A stretch of 23,663 bases of DNA from Betaproteobacteria bacterium (GTDB lineage Bacteria > Pseudomonadota > Gammaproteobacteria > Burkholderiales > SG8-39). The stretch covers positions 1 to 23,663 of the forward strand of contig JAOUFA010000009.1 in NCBI GenBank assembly GCA_029858545.1. The letters are read 5' to 3'. The notes beneath the pieces were generated by a model. The model did not search any database. It was given only the letters and a program-made list of their open reading frames with translations, and was not told the DNA's origin. Numbering within the stretch: position 1 is the stretch's first letter; every line of letters begins with the position of its first letter. Position numbers and translations under genes: made by a program. Shown in pieces: positions 14,058 to 21,920 of this stretch.

Positions 14058-15796
14058 GTGGCGACGTGAACTCCGGCGACCGCCCGACTTCCTTCCCGCC
14101 CGTCTACCCGTCAGCGCTTGTCGCAGCACCGCAGCCACTGCCGGGCATGCGGGTGCTGGAGAACGTGTACGTGACGATGCGCGACGGCGTGCGCCTCGCG
14201 GTCGATGTCTATCTTCCCGAAATGGCAGGCCGGTATCCGGCGCTGCTCTCGACCTCGCCCTATCTGAAGGAGATCCAGCGCAAGCCGCCGCACTGGAGCC
14301 ACGCGATCGAATCGGGTGCGACTTCGTTCTATGTGCCGAAGGGCTACGTGCACGTGATCGCACAGGGGCGCGGCGCGGGCCTGTCGCAGGGCGAGTGGCG
14401 CTGGTTCGACGAGAGGGAGCGTACCGATGGCTACGATCTCATCGAATGGATCGCGGCGCAGCCCTGGTGCACCGGGAAGGTGGGCATGATCGGCGATTCG
14501 TACTGGAGCTGGAGCCAGTACGCCGCGGCGATCGCGCAGCCGCCGCATCTGAAATGCATCTGTCAGCAGGATGCGACGGTCGATTTCTATCGCGATGTCT
14601 GCTTCCAGGGCGGGCTCTATCACCACGCTTTCGTCAGCCAGTGGATTCCGTATCACACGGCGATGATGGCCTGGCCGGGGTCGGTAGAAGGAAAGCTGCC
14701 GCCGATGAACCTCACTTACGAGGCGCACGCGCACCCCTGCGACGGCGCGTTCTGGCGCGAGCGTTCGGCGTGGACGAAACTCGATCGGATCAAAGTGCCG
14801 GTGCTGAGCATCGCGCCGCAGGGCGGGCAGATGCATTTTCGCGGCCAGCTCTGGGGCTATCCGCATATCAAGGCGCCGAAGAAGCTGATGGTGGTTCCGC
14901 CGACCGGATTCTGGTCGCATGTGCGCTACCTCACCGACCCGGCGCTGAACCGGCAGATGCTGCGCTGGTTCGATTACTGGCTGAAGGACATCGACACCGG
15001 CATCATGGGCGAGCCCGAGGTGGCGATTTTCGACACCGGCACGCGCGTCTGGCGCTACGAGAACGAGTACCCGCTCGCGCGCACCGAGTGGAGGAAGTTC
15101 TATCTGCGTGCTTCCCCGGGCGAGACGAACCGTGGGTCGCTCAGCGAGTCGCCGCCCGGTGACGAGCCGCCCGACCGCTATCGGCTGCCCGAATCGCTCG
15201 CCCTGCTCGTCGCGGGCAAGCCGGTGCTCGCGTATACGAGCGCTGCGCTGGACGCGGATCTGCGTCTGCAGGGGCCGCTCGGTCTCATGCTGCACGCCGC
15301 GTCGAGCGCGATCGACACCGCCTGGTTCGCGAAGGTAATGGACCTGGGACCCGACGGCAGCGCCGTGATGGTGAGCAAGGGCCATCTCAAGGCGTCGTTT
15401 CGCGCGCTCGATCCCGCGCGCTCGGCCCCGGGGCAGCCCTTTCACCCGTTCGAGCGCCAGGAGCTGCTCGAGCCGGGGCGCGTCTACGAATTCCAGATCG
15501 AACTCGCGCCGCTGTTTCACACCTTTCGCGCCGGCCATCGTTTGCAGCTGCAGATCGCAAGCGAGGATATCCAGTACAGCAACCCGCTGCGCCAGATCGA
15601 CGTGCAGCTGTTGCCCTGGCCGGTGGAGAACTCGATTCACCACGATGCGCGCCGCGCCTCGCATCTGCTGCTGCCGGTCGTTCCCGATGCGCCGGAGATC
15701 CGTGCGGTCGGCGCGCCGATCGTGGATATCGACTGGAAAGTCGTGCCGGGGCAGTGGCGCGCCGATACCGAGGGGTGGCCGCTGCGGGATGCGTAG
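14054..15796 (+). CDS. CocE/NonD family hydrolase (second copy), catalytic Asp apparently missing
   Basis: A 580-residue protein. The start is taken as GTG 14054, overlapping the upstream stop (GTGA); GTG 14066 is an alternative and no strong ribosome site separates them. It is paralogous to the upstream hydrolase: VTMRDGVRLAVDVYLPE, PALLSTSPYLKE, VIAQGRGAGLSQGEW, nucleophile Ser149 in GMIGDSYWSWSQY, and His in GFWSHVRYLTD. The stretch aligned with AGWGDQGLHLRG of the first copy is IAPQGGQMHFRG, so the usual acid residue is Gly. The C-terminal jelly-roll domain is present (LKASFRALDPARS, FRAGHRLQLQIASED, HHDARRASHLLLPVV). It may have altered specificity, a relocated acid residue, or partner with the first copy. 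It closes the ligase operon. Confidence 0.87.
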   Translation: MSGDVNSGDRPTSFPPVYPSALVAAPQPLPGMRVLENVYVTMRDGVRLAVDVYLPEMAGRYPALLSTSPYLKEIQRKPPHWSHAIESGATSFYVPKGYVHVIAQGRGAGLSQGEWRWFDERERTDGYDLIEWIAAQPWCTGKVGMIGDSYWSWSQYAAAIAQPPHLKCICQQDATVDFYRDVCFQGGLYHHAFVSQWIPYHTAMMAWPGSVEGKLPPMNLTYEAHAHPCDGAFWRERSAWTKLDRIKVPVLSIAPQGGQMHFRGQLWGYPHIKAPKKLMVVPPTGFWSHVRYLTDPALNRQMLRWFDYWLKDIDTGIMGEPEVAIFDTGTRVWRYENEYPLARTEWRKFYLRASPGETNRGSLSESPPGDEPPDRYRLPESLALLVAGKPVLAYTSAALDADLRLQGPLGLMLHAASSAIDTAWFAKVMDLGPDGSAVMVSKGHLKASFRALDPARSAPGQPFHPFERQELLEPGRVYEFQIELAPLFHTFRAGHRLQLQIASEDIQYSNPLRQIDVQLLPWPVENSIHHDARRASHLLLPVVPDAPEIRAVGAPIVDIDWKVVPGQWRADTEGWPLRDA

Positions 15797-15889
15797 GCCC
15801 GCGCACTGAGGCGTCAAAGCGCGTACCCTAGTCCCCCGGCGCGGGCGGCGTGGCGCGGTCCGCGCAAGACCTCAAGGATGAATCGATCG

Positions 15890-16468
15890 ATGAAATTGAA
15901 GATGGCCGAAAACTCCATTTTCGCCGTGCTGCTGCGTTCGCCGTGGTGGATCAGCATCGCCGTCGCGGGCGGGGTGTTCCTGCTCGCGAGATGGCTGCTG
16001 GCGAAGTTCAGCGAGATACCCGACATCTATGCGTTGTTCGTGCCGCTGCCGTTCGTGGTGATCGGCGTGTATGCCGGCTGGCGGCAGCTGCGCGCGCCGA
16101 GCGAGGCGCGCATCGCCGCCAGGCTCGAGGCGCTGCGCGCGATGCAGTGGGACGAGTTTTCCGGCGCGATCGAGGAAGCGTACCGGCGCGCGGGCTACGC
16201 CGTGGCGCGCATCGCGGGCGGGCCGGCCGACTTCGAGCTCGAAAAGGCGGGACGCAAATCGCTTCTTGCCTGCAAGCGCTGGAAGGCGATGCGCACCGGC
16301 GTCGAGCCGCTGCGCGGCTTGCATGCCGCGGCGCAGGCGCGCGATGCGCAGGAGTGTCTGTACGTCGCCGCGGGCGAGATCACCGACGCCGCGCGCGCCT
16401 TCGCCGCGCAAAAGGGCGTGCACCTGGTGCACGGCGCCGAGCTGGCGACGCTGATGTCTACCCGATGA
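15890..16468 (+). CDS. Membrane-anchored Mrr-like restriction endonuclease-fold protein
   Basis: 192 residues from ATG 15890, with AAGGA at 15874-15878; ATG 15878 adds four residues and ATG 15902 is also possible. Two N-terminal transmembrane segments are visible (SPWWISIAVAGGVFLLARWLL and IYALFVPLPFVVIGVYAGW). The remainder resembles the Mrr catalytic domain: MQWDEFSGAIEEAYRRAGYAV, then the PD-(D/E)xK core PADFELEKAGRKSLLACKRWK (Asp in ADFEL, Lys in ACK, where classical Mrr has QCK), GVEPLRGLHAAAQARDA, and LVHGAELATL. Such small membrane-bound Mrr-like proteins are common in betaproteobacteria, and their target is unknown. Without a DNA-binding domain, a role as a classical restriction enzyme is doubtful. 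The stop overlaps the start of the permease gene (ATGA at 16465-16468). The 93-base gap before it holds only a small palindrome (15853-15865). Confidence 0.82.
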   Translation: MKLKMAENSIFAVLLRSPWWISIAVAGGVFLLARWLLAKFSEIPDIYALFVPLPFVVIGVYAGWRQLRAPSEARIAARLEALRAMQWDEFSGAIEEAYRRAGYAVARIAGGPADFELEKAGRKSLLACKRWKAMRTGVEPLRGLHAAAQARDAQECLYVAAGEITDAARAFAAQKGVHLVHGAELATLMSTR

Positions 16469-17382
16469 AGCCTCGCGACCTCGTCGAGCTGGTCGCGCTG
16501 GCGGCGATCTGGGGCGCAGCGTTCCTTTTCATGCGCATCTCGGTCGGCGAGTTCGGACCGATTGCGCTGGTGCTGGTGCGCGTGGGCGGCGCCACGCTGC
16601 TGTTGTTTCCGCTGCTGGCGTGGCACGGACATACCGGAGCGTTGCGTGCGCACTGGCGCGCCATCGGCGCGGTCGGTCTGGTCAACTCGATGCTGCCCTT
16701 CATCGGATACGGTGTCGCGGCGCTGGCGCTGAGCGCAGGATTGATGTCGATCTTCAACGCTGCCACGCCGCTATGGACCGCGCTGATCGGATTGCTGTGG
16801 TTGCGCGAGCGGCTGACACGCCTGCGCCTGCTCGGACTGGTGATCGGTTTCGCCGGCGTGCTGTGGCTCGCCTGGGACACGGCGAGCCTCAAGCCCAACG
16901 AACACGGCGTCTCGGCGGCGCTGGCGATCGCCGCTTGCCTGCTGGCGACGCTGTGCTATGGCGTGTCGGCCAATATGACGCGCAAGCGCCTGGGCGGTGT
17001 GCCGCCGTTGGCGATCGCCACCGGCAGCCAGCTCGCCGCGACGCTGGCGATGCTGCTGCCGGCATGGGCAACTTGGCCAGTGGCCTCGCCCAGCGGCACG
17101 GCCTGGGCGGCGGCGATTGCGCTGGCGACGGTCAGTAGCGGGCTCGCCTACGTGCTGTACTTTCGCTTGATCGCCCATGTGGGCGCGGTCAACGCCAGCG
17201 CGGTGACCTTCCTGATGCCGCTCTTCGCGGTGTTGTTTGGCGTGGTGATTCTGGGCGAGAGCGTGACCGCAACGATGGTCGCGGGCTGTCTGGTGATCCT
17301 GGCCGGAACCGGGCTCGCCACGGGGCTGGTCAAAGCACCGGTTCGCGCCGAGGTGCACGCATCCAGCGAAGATCGGCGATAA
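16465..17382 (+). CDS. EamA/DMT-family permease
   Basis: A 305-residue integral membrane protein; ATG 16465 overlaps the previous stop. It shows the two-repeat EamA (DUF6) organisation with about ten hydrophobic segments: ELVALAAIWGAAFLFMRIS at the start, SIFNAATPLWTALIGLLWLRERLT closing the first repeat, LAIAACLLATLCYGVSANMTRK opening the second, and ASAVTFLMPLFAVLFGVVILGE near the end. Members export amino acids, nucleosides or other small metabolites. No substrate can be assigned. It is coupled to the Mrr-like gene and converges with the amidohydrolase gene across 27 bases. Confidence 0.92.
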   Translation: MKPRDLVELVALAAIWGAAFLFMRISVGEFGPIALVLVRVGGATLLLFPLLAWHGHTGALRAHWRAIGAVGLVNSMLPFIGYGVAALALSAGLMSIFNAATPLWTALIGLLWLRERLTRLRLLGLVIGFAGVLWLAWDTASLKPNEHGVSAALAIAACLLATLCYGVSANMTRKRLGGVPPLAIATGSQLAATLAMLLPAWATWPVASPSGTAWAAAIALATVSSGLAYVLYFRLIAHVGAVNASAVTFLMPLFAVLFGVVILGESVTATMVAGCLVILAGTGLATGLVKAPVRAEVHASSEDRR

Positions 17383-17409
17383 GGCGCGATTCGGCGGCGG
17401 GCGGCGCGC

Positions 17410-18432
17410 TCAAGTCTTCGGCTGATCGAGGCGCAGGAGCTTGAGCGCGTTGCCAAAATAGATCTTGCGCTTGTCGCCCTCCGGGAGGTTCAGATCCTCG
17501 ATCGAGCGGATGCCTTCGCGGATGAACATCGGTCCGCCCTCGGGATCGAACGGGCAGTCGCTCGCGAACACCACGTGCTCGGCGCCAAAGAAGGCGAGCC
17601 CGCAGGCGAGCGGCGCCGAGGCGCCGCCGAGCACCGTGTCGCCGTAGAACATCTTGAAGTAGTCGATGGGCGGCCGGCCGAGCCGCTGCAGAACCTGCGC
17701 TTCATCGCCGTCGGCGCTGCGCGAGCCCAGCTGGGCCCACAGCGTCTCGGCGCGTCCCGCGAAATACGGAATCATGCCGCCGCAATGGTGCGTGATGATG
17801 CGCATGCGCGGAAGCCTGGCGAGCAGCCCGGAGAACACGATGCGCGCCATCGCGACACTGGTCTCGAAAGGCCAGCCGAGCACCTGCCAGATTTCGTACT
17901 GCGATTTCGCCTCGCCGGGATAGTCGGCGCGCGAGGCCGGTCGCGCAGGGTGCATCCAGATCGGCACGTCGTGGTGCTCGGTGGCGCGCTCGAAGATCGG
18001 GAAGAATTCCGGATCGTCGAGCGCCCGTCCCGCGACGCTGGTGAGGATCTGGATGCCGCGCGCACCGAGGCTGCCGATCGCGCGGTCCATTTCCTCGAGC
18101 GCGGCCTGCGGGTTGTTCATCGGCAGCGAAGCGACGAAGGCCGGAAACTCACGCGGCCACTTCTTCACCATCTCGGCCATGCCGTCGTTGGCGACGCGCG
18201 CGAAAGCCGGCGAGGCCTCGGGCCCGCCGAGCAGCTCGGGACCCGGCAACGACAGGGTCAGCACCTGCTGCACCTCCTGGAAGCGATCGCGCAGCATCGC
18301 GACGCGATACTCGATGTCCCACAGCATGCGCAGGCCCGACATGCGCTTCACGATGCCGGGATCCTTCGAATGCTGTTTCACCAGATCGAGATACGCCTGC
18401 GGCATGACGTGGTTGAAAATGTCGATCTTCAC
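17410..18432 (-). CDS. Amidohydrolase-2 (ACMSD-like) family protein
   Basis: A 340-residue protein starting at GTG 18432, preceded by AGAGG six bases upstream. The TIM-barrel amidohydrolase-2 pattern is clear: IDIFNHVMPQAYLDL at the start, HPARP (metal His), THHCGGMIPYFAGR, and FASDCPFDPEGG (metal Asp). It resembles 2-amino-3-carboxymuconate-6-semialdehyde decarboxylase and the resorcylate decarboxylases, which are metal-dependent non-oxidative decarboxylases or hydrolases. The first metal ligand is unusual: ACMSD has DIHxH whereas this protein has DIFNH, with Phe6 in place of the first His and His8 kept. It lies 70 bases after a CocE/NonD hydrolase gene on the same strand, so the two are probably one transcript. 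A decarboxylation or hydrolysis step on a ring-derived acid is plausible. Confidence 0.87.
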   Translation of the reverse strand: MKIDIFNHVMPQAYLDLVKQHSKDPGIVKRMSGLRMLWDIEYRVAMLRDRFQEVQQVLTLSLPGPELLGGPEASPAFARVANDGMAEMVKKWPREFPAFVASLPMNNPQAALEEMDRAIGSLGARGIQILTSVAGRALDDPEFFPIFERATEHHDVPIWMHPARPASRADYPGEAKSQYEIWQVLGWPFETSVAMARIVFSGLLARLPRMRIITHHCGGMIPYFAGRAETLWAQLGSRSADGDEAQVLQRLGRPPIDYFKMFYGDTVLGGASAPLACGLAFFGAEHVVFASDCPFDPEGGPMFIREGIRSIEDLNLPEGDKRKIYFGNALKLLRLDQPKT

Positions 18433-18450
18433 GGTTACCTCTGACGAAAT

Positions 18451-18463
18451 GCCCGTTGCGGGC
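18451..18463 (-). terminator. Small hairpin between the hydrolase and amidohydrolase genes
   Basis: GCCCG-TTG-CGGGC forms a 5-bp stem with a 3-base loop in the 70-base gap; read on the minus strand it is followed by ATTTC. It may act as a weak attenuator or mRNA stabiliser. It is too short to call a terminator with confidence. Confidence 0.2.
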
Positions 18464-18502
18464 GTGGTGCGTGGATTTGCGGCGGGTTCGTCGCGGAGCG
18501 GC

Positions 18503-20125
18503 TCACAGCACCGGTAGAAAGAGCGCCGAGGGATATTTCGCGCTGTGCCAGATCGTGTCCTCGCCCATCTTGTTCGGCGCGTAGTAGTGCGTCCAGAGGA
18601 CATCGGTCACCGGCGAGTCGCCGTTCACGATCTCCAGGCGGATACGGTTGCCCTTCTTGAACCGGTAGGCGTTGGGCTCGATGCTGATCTCGAACTTGTA
18701 GACCTCGCCCGGCTTGATCGGCTCGGGGTGGGTGTGCGTGTGGTAGGGCTCCATCTCGGTGCTGCGCTCGGCGTCGAGCGCGCGGTGCGAGGCGCGCAGC
18801 CAGCCCTTGGTGACCAGTTGCGAGGCGGGACTGAGCCCCTTCGCGCGATCCTCGGCGGACTGCGGATACTGCTCGGCAAGCTTGACGATGAAGTCGGTGT
18901 CGGTGCCGCTCGACGAGGCGTACAGCACGAGCTTGATCGGTCCGGCGATGTCGAGGTCGGTATCGAGCGGCGCGGTGGTGAAGGTGAGCACGCGCCGCAC
19001 CGGGTCGAAACCGCCGGCCGGGCCGGCCGGGCCAAAGCCGACCACCCCGGTGACCCATCCGGGGTTGGGGTACTTGTACGAGCTGCGGTCGATTCCCTCG
19101 GCAGCCGAATCGGCAAGCGCCCCGTCGTTCAACGAGGTGACGCTGCCCGAAGGCCCCGCGCGAAGGTACCACGCCTTGTAATGCACGCCGGGAGGCGGCC
19201 AGGTGTCGCAGCTGCGAAATTCGTTCGCACCGCGCAGGAAGTATTCGACCGGTGCCCGCTGGTCGTACTCCGTTTCCTTGCCCTTGAGATAGCGGTCGTA
19301 GAACGGGAGCAGCACTTTCTCGTGCAGCTCGACGCTGTTGAATTCCTGATTCGCCGCCCAGGCGTTCGGCGGGCCGCGCATCTGCAGCTTGCGGGGTCCC
19401 TTGGCGCGCCGGAAGCCGTCGATGTTGCCGCGCGTGTGCAGGTCGATCTTTCCCCAGATGCCGATCGAGTATAGCGGCACGGTGATTTCGCCGAGTCGCT
19501 CCCAGGCGCTGCGCGCGCGCCAGAAGTCGTCGTAGGTCGGATGCGCGCTGATCAGCGCGTCCAGGTCGGTCTTCTGCTCGCGCGGCGCCGCGCCGTTGGC
19601 CGGCGAGCGATTGATGATGCGGTTCTGGTTCCACCAGTAGCCGGGCATGAACTGGCCCGGAATGCCGCCCTGATAGCAGGTCGCGCGGTAGGGATCGTTC
19701 AGCCCGTCGTAGGCGGCGAGACAGGCGAGCCCCGGCGGCGCCATCACGCCCATCCACCACTGCGACAGGCAGAAATACGATTGACCGAGCCCGCCGACCT
19801 TGCCGTTTGACCACGGTTGCTGCGTGATCCACTGGATCACGTCGTAGAGATCACGCTGCTCGTTCGGGCCGAGGAACTCGAACTCGCCGCCCGATTTCCC
19901 GGAGCCGCGCACGTCCATGTGCACGTACGCGTATCCGTTCTTGACATAGAAGTCGATCGGCCCGGTCTCGCGCCACAGGAACTGCGGGCCCGCCGGCAGG
20001 ACGTTGTTGTCGTAGCGGTACGGCGAAGCGGCGAGCACCGCGGGCAAGCGCGCTCCGTTTTCGGGCGCATAGATCGCCGCGCCGATCTGCGTTCCGTCGC
20101 GGACGGTGATCGTCACTTCTTCCAT
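18503..20125 (-). CDS. CocE/NonD family hydrolase (third copy), divergent acid/His region
   Basis: A 540-residue protein; ATG at 20125 has AGGAGG eight bases upstream. It has the S15/CocE hydrolase domain (VTITVRDGTQIGAAIYAP, PAVLAASPYRYD, VHMDVRGSGKSGGE, nucleophile Ser116 in GGLGQSYFCLSQW) and the C-terminal jelly-roll domain (KGWLRASHRALD, FKKGNRIRLEIVNGD). The region matching AGWGDQGLHLRG of the first copy reads GIWGKIDLHTRG: Lys replaces the Asp, although another Asp lies two residues later. The segment that should carry the catalytic His (RGPPNAWAANQEF) has no His at the expected place. It is less like the other two copies than they are like each other. It is the first gene of a minus-strand pair with the amidohydrolase and is divergent from the EthD-type gene across 45 bases. 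Confidence 0.88.
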   Translation of the reverse strand: MEEVTITVRDGTQIGAAIYAPENGARLPAVLAASPYRYDNNVLPAGPQFLWRETGPIDFYVKNGYAYVHMDVRGSGKSGGEFEFLGPNEQRDLYDVIQWITQQPWSNGKVGGLGQSYFCLSQWWMGVMAPPGLACLAAYDGLNDPYRATCYQGGIPGQFMPGYWWNQNRIINRSPANGAAPREQKTDLDALISAHPTYDDFWRARSAWERLGEITVPLYSIGIWGKIDLHTRGNIDGFRRAKGPRKLQMRGPPNAWAANQEFNSVELHEKVLLPFYDRYLKGKETEYDQRAPVEYFLRGANEFRSCDTWPPPGVHYKAWYLRAGPSGSVTSLNDGALADSAAEGIDRSSYKYPNPGWVTGVVGFGPAGPAGGFDPVRRVLTFTTAPLDTDLDIAGPIKLVLYASSSGTDTDFIVKLAEQYPQSAEDRAKGLSPASQLVTKGWLRASHRALDAERSTEMEPYHTHTHPEPIKPGEVYKFEISIEPNAYRFKKGNRIRLEIVNGDSPVTDVLWTHYYAPNKMGEDTIWHSAKYPSALFLPVL

Positions 20126-20165
20126 CGACTGAGCCTCCTCGTCCTTGATATCCTAATCCCGGAGG

Positions 20166-20177
20166 TGAACATGTTCA
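20166..20177. promoter_or_regulatory. Palindrome over the start codon of the EthD-type gene
   Basis: TGAACATGTTCA is a perfect 12-bp palindrome that includes the ATG of the EthD-type gene and lies next to its ribosome site. The core GTGAACATGTTC recurs at 21871-21882. It could be an operator, but part of it is constrained by the coding sequence. Confidence 0.3.
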
Positions 20178-20785
20178 AACTGATTCGCATGATGAAACGG
20201 CGCCCCGGCCTGACACCGCAGCAGTTCGGCGACGAGCTGCGGCGGCTTGACGCCGCATCGCCCGACCGGGTGGTGGTAAGCCTGTCCACCGGCGAGGTCG
20301 CGCTCGGCGGCGAGGCACCGCCTTTCGACGGCATGGCCGCGCATTACTTTGCCACGCTGGAAGGGGCGCGCGCCGCGGCGGGCGGCGTGGCAGACGCCGT
20401 CGTGTGCGACGAACATCTGATGGCGCAGAAGCCGAACCCGGCAATCGGACTGAAGATCATCCGCACCGTGTACCGACGGCGCGACCTGACGCATGCCGAG
20501 TTCAAGGACTACTGGCTGAAGAACCACTCCAGGCTCGAGGACCGGGTGATCGCGGAGTCGCCCGTGCAGCGCATCATTGCCAGCTTCGCGGTGCCGGAGC
20601 CGGGCCGGGACCCGGCGTTCGACGGCATGGTCGAGCTCTATTTCCGCGACGTCGCGGATATCCGCGCGATGTTCGCCGGCCCGATACCGGCCATGATGCG
20701 CAAGGACGAGGAGAACTTCGTCCAGATGGATGCTCCGGCGGTGCGCCTGGTGGCGCTCGAACTCGCCTCCCGGGGAGGGCTCTGA
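20171..20785 (+). CDS. Tandem EthD-domain protein (Dabb-fold)
   Basis: A 204-residue protein; ATG 20171 follows GGAGGT at 20161-20166. It contains two similar ferredoxin-like alpha+beta domains of the EthD type. The first is residues 1 to about 90 (MFKLIRMMKRRPGLTPQQFGDEL ... FDGMAAHYFATLEGARAA). The second is about 93 to 200 (KIIRTVYRRRDLTHAEFKDYWLKNHSRLED ... FDGMVELYFRDVADIRAMF). The phrase YWLKNHSRLED is the typical EthD signature; the first domain has a weaker version lacking the W..xH pair. EthD proteins accompany alkyl-ether and aromatic degradation systems; some members of the fold are cyclases or heme-binding monooxygenases. Divergent from the third CocE hydrolase, it probably belongs to the same catabolic set. 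Confidence 0.87.
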   Translation: MFKLIRMMKRRPGLTPQQFGDELRRLDAASPDRVVVSLSTGEVALGGEAPPFDGMAAHYFATLEGARAAAGGVADAVVCDEHLMAQKPNPAIGLKIIRTVYRRRDLTHAEFKDYWLKNHSRLEDRVIAESPVQRIIASFAVPEPGRDPAFDGMVELYFRDVADIRAMFAGPIPAMMRKDEENFVQMDAPAVRLVALELASRGGL

Positions 20786-20788
20786 ACA

Positions 20789-20806
20789 AGGGGGGCTAGG
20801 CCCCCT
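20789..20806 (+). terminator. Possible terminator hairpin between convergent genes
   Basis: AGGGGG (20789-20794) pairs with CCCCCT (20801-20806) around a 6-base loop, three bases after the EthD stop. No T run follows. The 91-base gap to 20877 separates convergent genes, where a terminator is expected. Confidence 0.35.
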
Positions 20807-20876
20807 CGTATCTCCGCCGCATCGGGCCGACCCTCGGAACGGCAGTCGACGATTTCCGAGGTGACGCGGAGTCCTG

Positions 20877-21836
20877 CTAGGGAAGCAGGCCCGCCTCCTT
20901 GAAGAAGCGCAGCGCGCCCGGGTGGTAGGGCACGCTCTGCAGAGGCTTCGCCATCGTCTTCGGGTCGAACAGCGCGAACGGCCGGAAGGTGGCCTGCAGG
21001 TCGGCCTTGTTCTCGTAGAGCGCCTTCACCACCTTGTAGACCACGTCCTCGGCAAGCTCCGCGCGCGCCACCATCACCATGTCGAAACCGACCAGGTTGG
21101 TGGGCTGGCTCAGCCCCTCAATCGAGGGATGCGGACTCACGCGCAGCACGTAGGCGCCGGGCAGCAGATCCTGCACCCGCTTGAACGCGTCGGGTGCAGA
21201 GTCGATTTCGAGCACGCGCACGCCGCCAACACTGGCGTGCGCCTGCTTGACCGCGGCCGAACCGAGCGCGAAGAACATCACGTCGGTCTTGTTGGCCATG
21301 AAGTCCTGCGACTGGCGCACCACGTTGGGCGTCGGCACCTTCACGACGTCGTTGTACGAAAGACCTGCATTGGCGAGGTGCGCTTCGATGATGCGGCCGA
21401 TGGTCTTTTGCGCGTTGAAATCGCTCGAGACGCGCTGGCCCTTGAGGTCGGCGAGCCGCTTATAGGGGGAATCCGCGCGCACGTGCATCGCGACCCGGTA
21501 GGGAATCAGCGCGCCGACGTTGCGCAGGTTCTTGCTGGCGTCGCGCCCGGCGTAATCCCCCGTTCCGGTGGCAAAGAACGTGGCGTCGAAGGAATTCGAG
21601 ACATTGAAGTCGGCGGTGCCGCTTGCCGTTTCCTCGAAGCCGGTGCTCGCCTGGGCCTGCACCACGGCGCGAAGTTTGGCCTTCTCGATGAGCACCTTCG
21701 CCATCGCGCCGCCCGCCGAGTTGGAGAAGGATCCCACCGGCGTGGTGATGATGCTGACCGTCTGTGCCGCGGCGGTTGCGGCGAACAGCGACGCACAAGC
21801 GAATCCCGCAAGAAATTTCATGGTATGCGATTTCAT
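20877..21836 (-). CDS. TAXI-family TRAP transporter solute-binding protein
   Basis: A 319-residue protein. ATG 21836 is chosen because AAGGAGGAG lies six bases upstream and a signal peptide follows directly (MKSHTMKFLAGFACASLFAATAAAQT); an ATG at 21878 sits inside the palindrome and would spoil the signal. Family features: VSIITTPVGSFSNSAGGAMAKVL near the mature N-terminus, QASTGFEETASGTADFNVSN, VGALIPYRVAMHVRADSP, LKGQRVSSDFNAQKT, and the C-terminal YENKADLQATFRPFALFD. TAXI proteins bind organic acids in the periplasm and deliver them to a fused TRAP permease, which is encoded divergently next to it. The ligand cannot be predicted; context points to a carboxylate used by the catabolic genes. 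Confidence 0.9.
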   Translation of the reverse strand: MKSHTMKFLAGFACASLFAATAAAQTVSIITTPVGSFSNSAGGAMAKVLIEKAKLRAVVQAQASTGFEETASGTADFNVSNSFDATFFATGTGDYAGRDASKNLRNVGALIPYRVAMHVRADSPYKRLADLKGQRVSSDFNAQKTIGRIIEAHLANAGLSYNDVVKVPTPNVVRQSQDFMANKTDVMFFALGSAAVKQAHASVGGVRVLEIDSAPDAFKRVQDLLPGAYVLRVSPHPSIEGLSQPTNLVGFDMVMVARAELAEDVVYKVVKALYENKADLQATFRPFALFDPKTMAKPLQSVPYHPGALRFFKEAGLLP

Positions 21837-21856
21837 GGTTGCTCCTCCTTGCGCCC

Positions 21857-21886
21857 ATCCTAAACCCAAAGTGAACATGTTCGCAA
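21857..21886 (-). promoter_or_regulatory. Possible promoter of the TAXI gene with operator palindrome in the spacer
   Basis: Read on the minus strand, TTGCGA (21886-21881) and TAGGAT (21862-21857) are 18 bases apart. The perfect palindrome GAACATGTTC (21873-21882) overlaps the -35 box and spacer, a typical repressor position. A transcript from here would have a leader of about 14 bases, just enough for the ribosome site, so the -10 assignment is tentative. Confidence 0.3.
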
Positions 21887-21920
21887 TTCCCGCCCGACCC
21901 CGGGTTAAGATACGTTCACC

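Noticed and set aside
15853..15865. Small palindrome GCGCGG-T-CCGCGC before the Mrr-like gene
   Set aside because: Such short GC palindromes are expected often in DNA of this composition; no further support as an operator.
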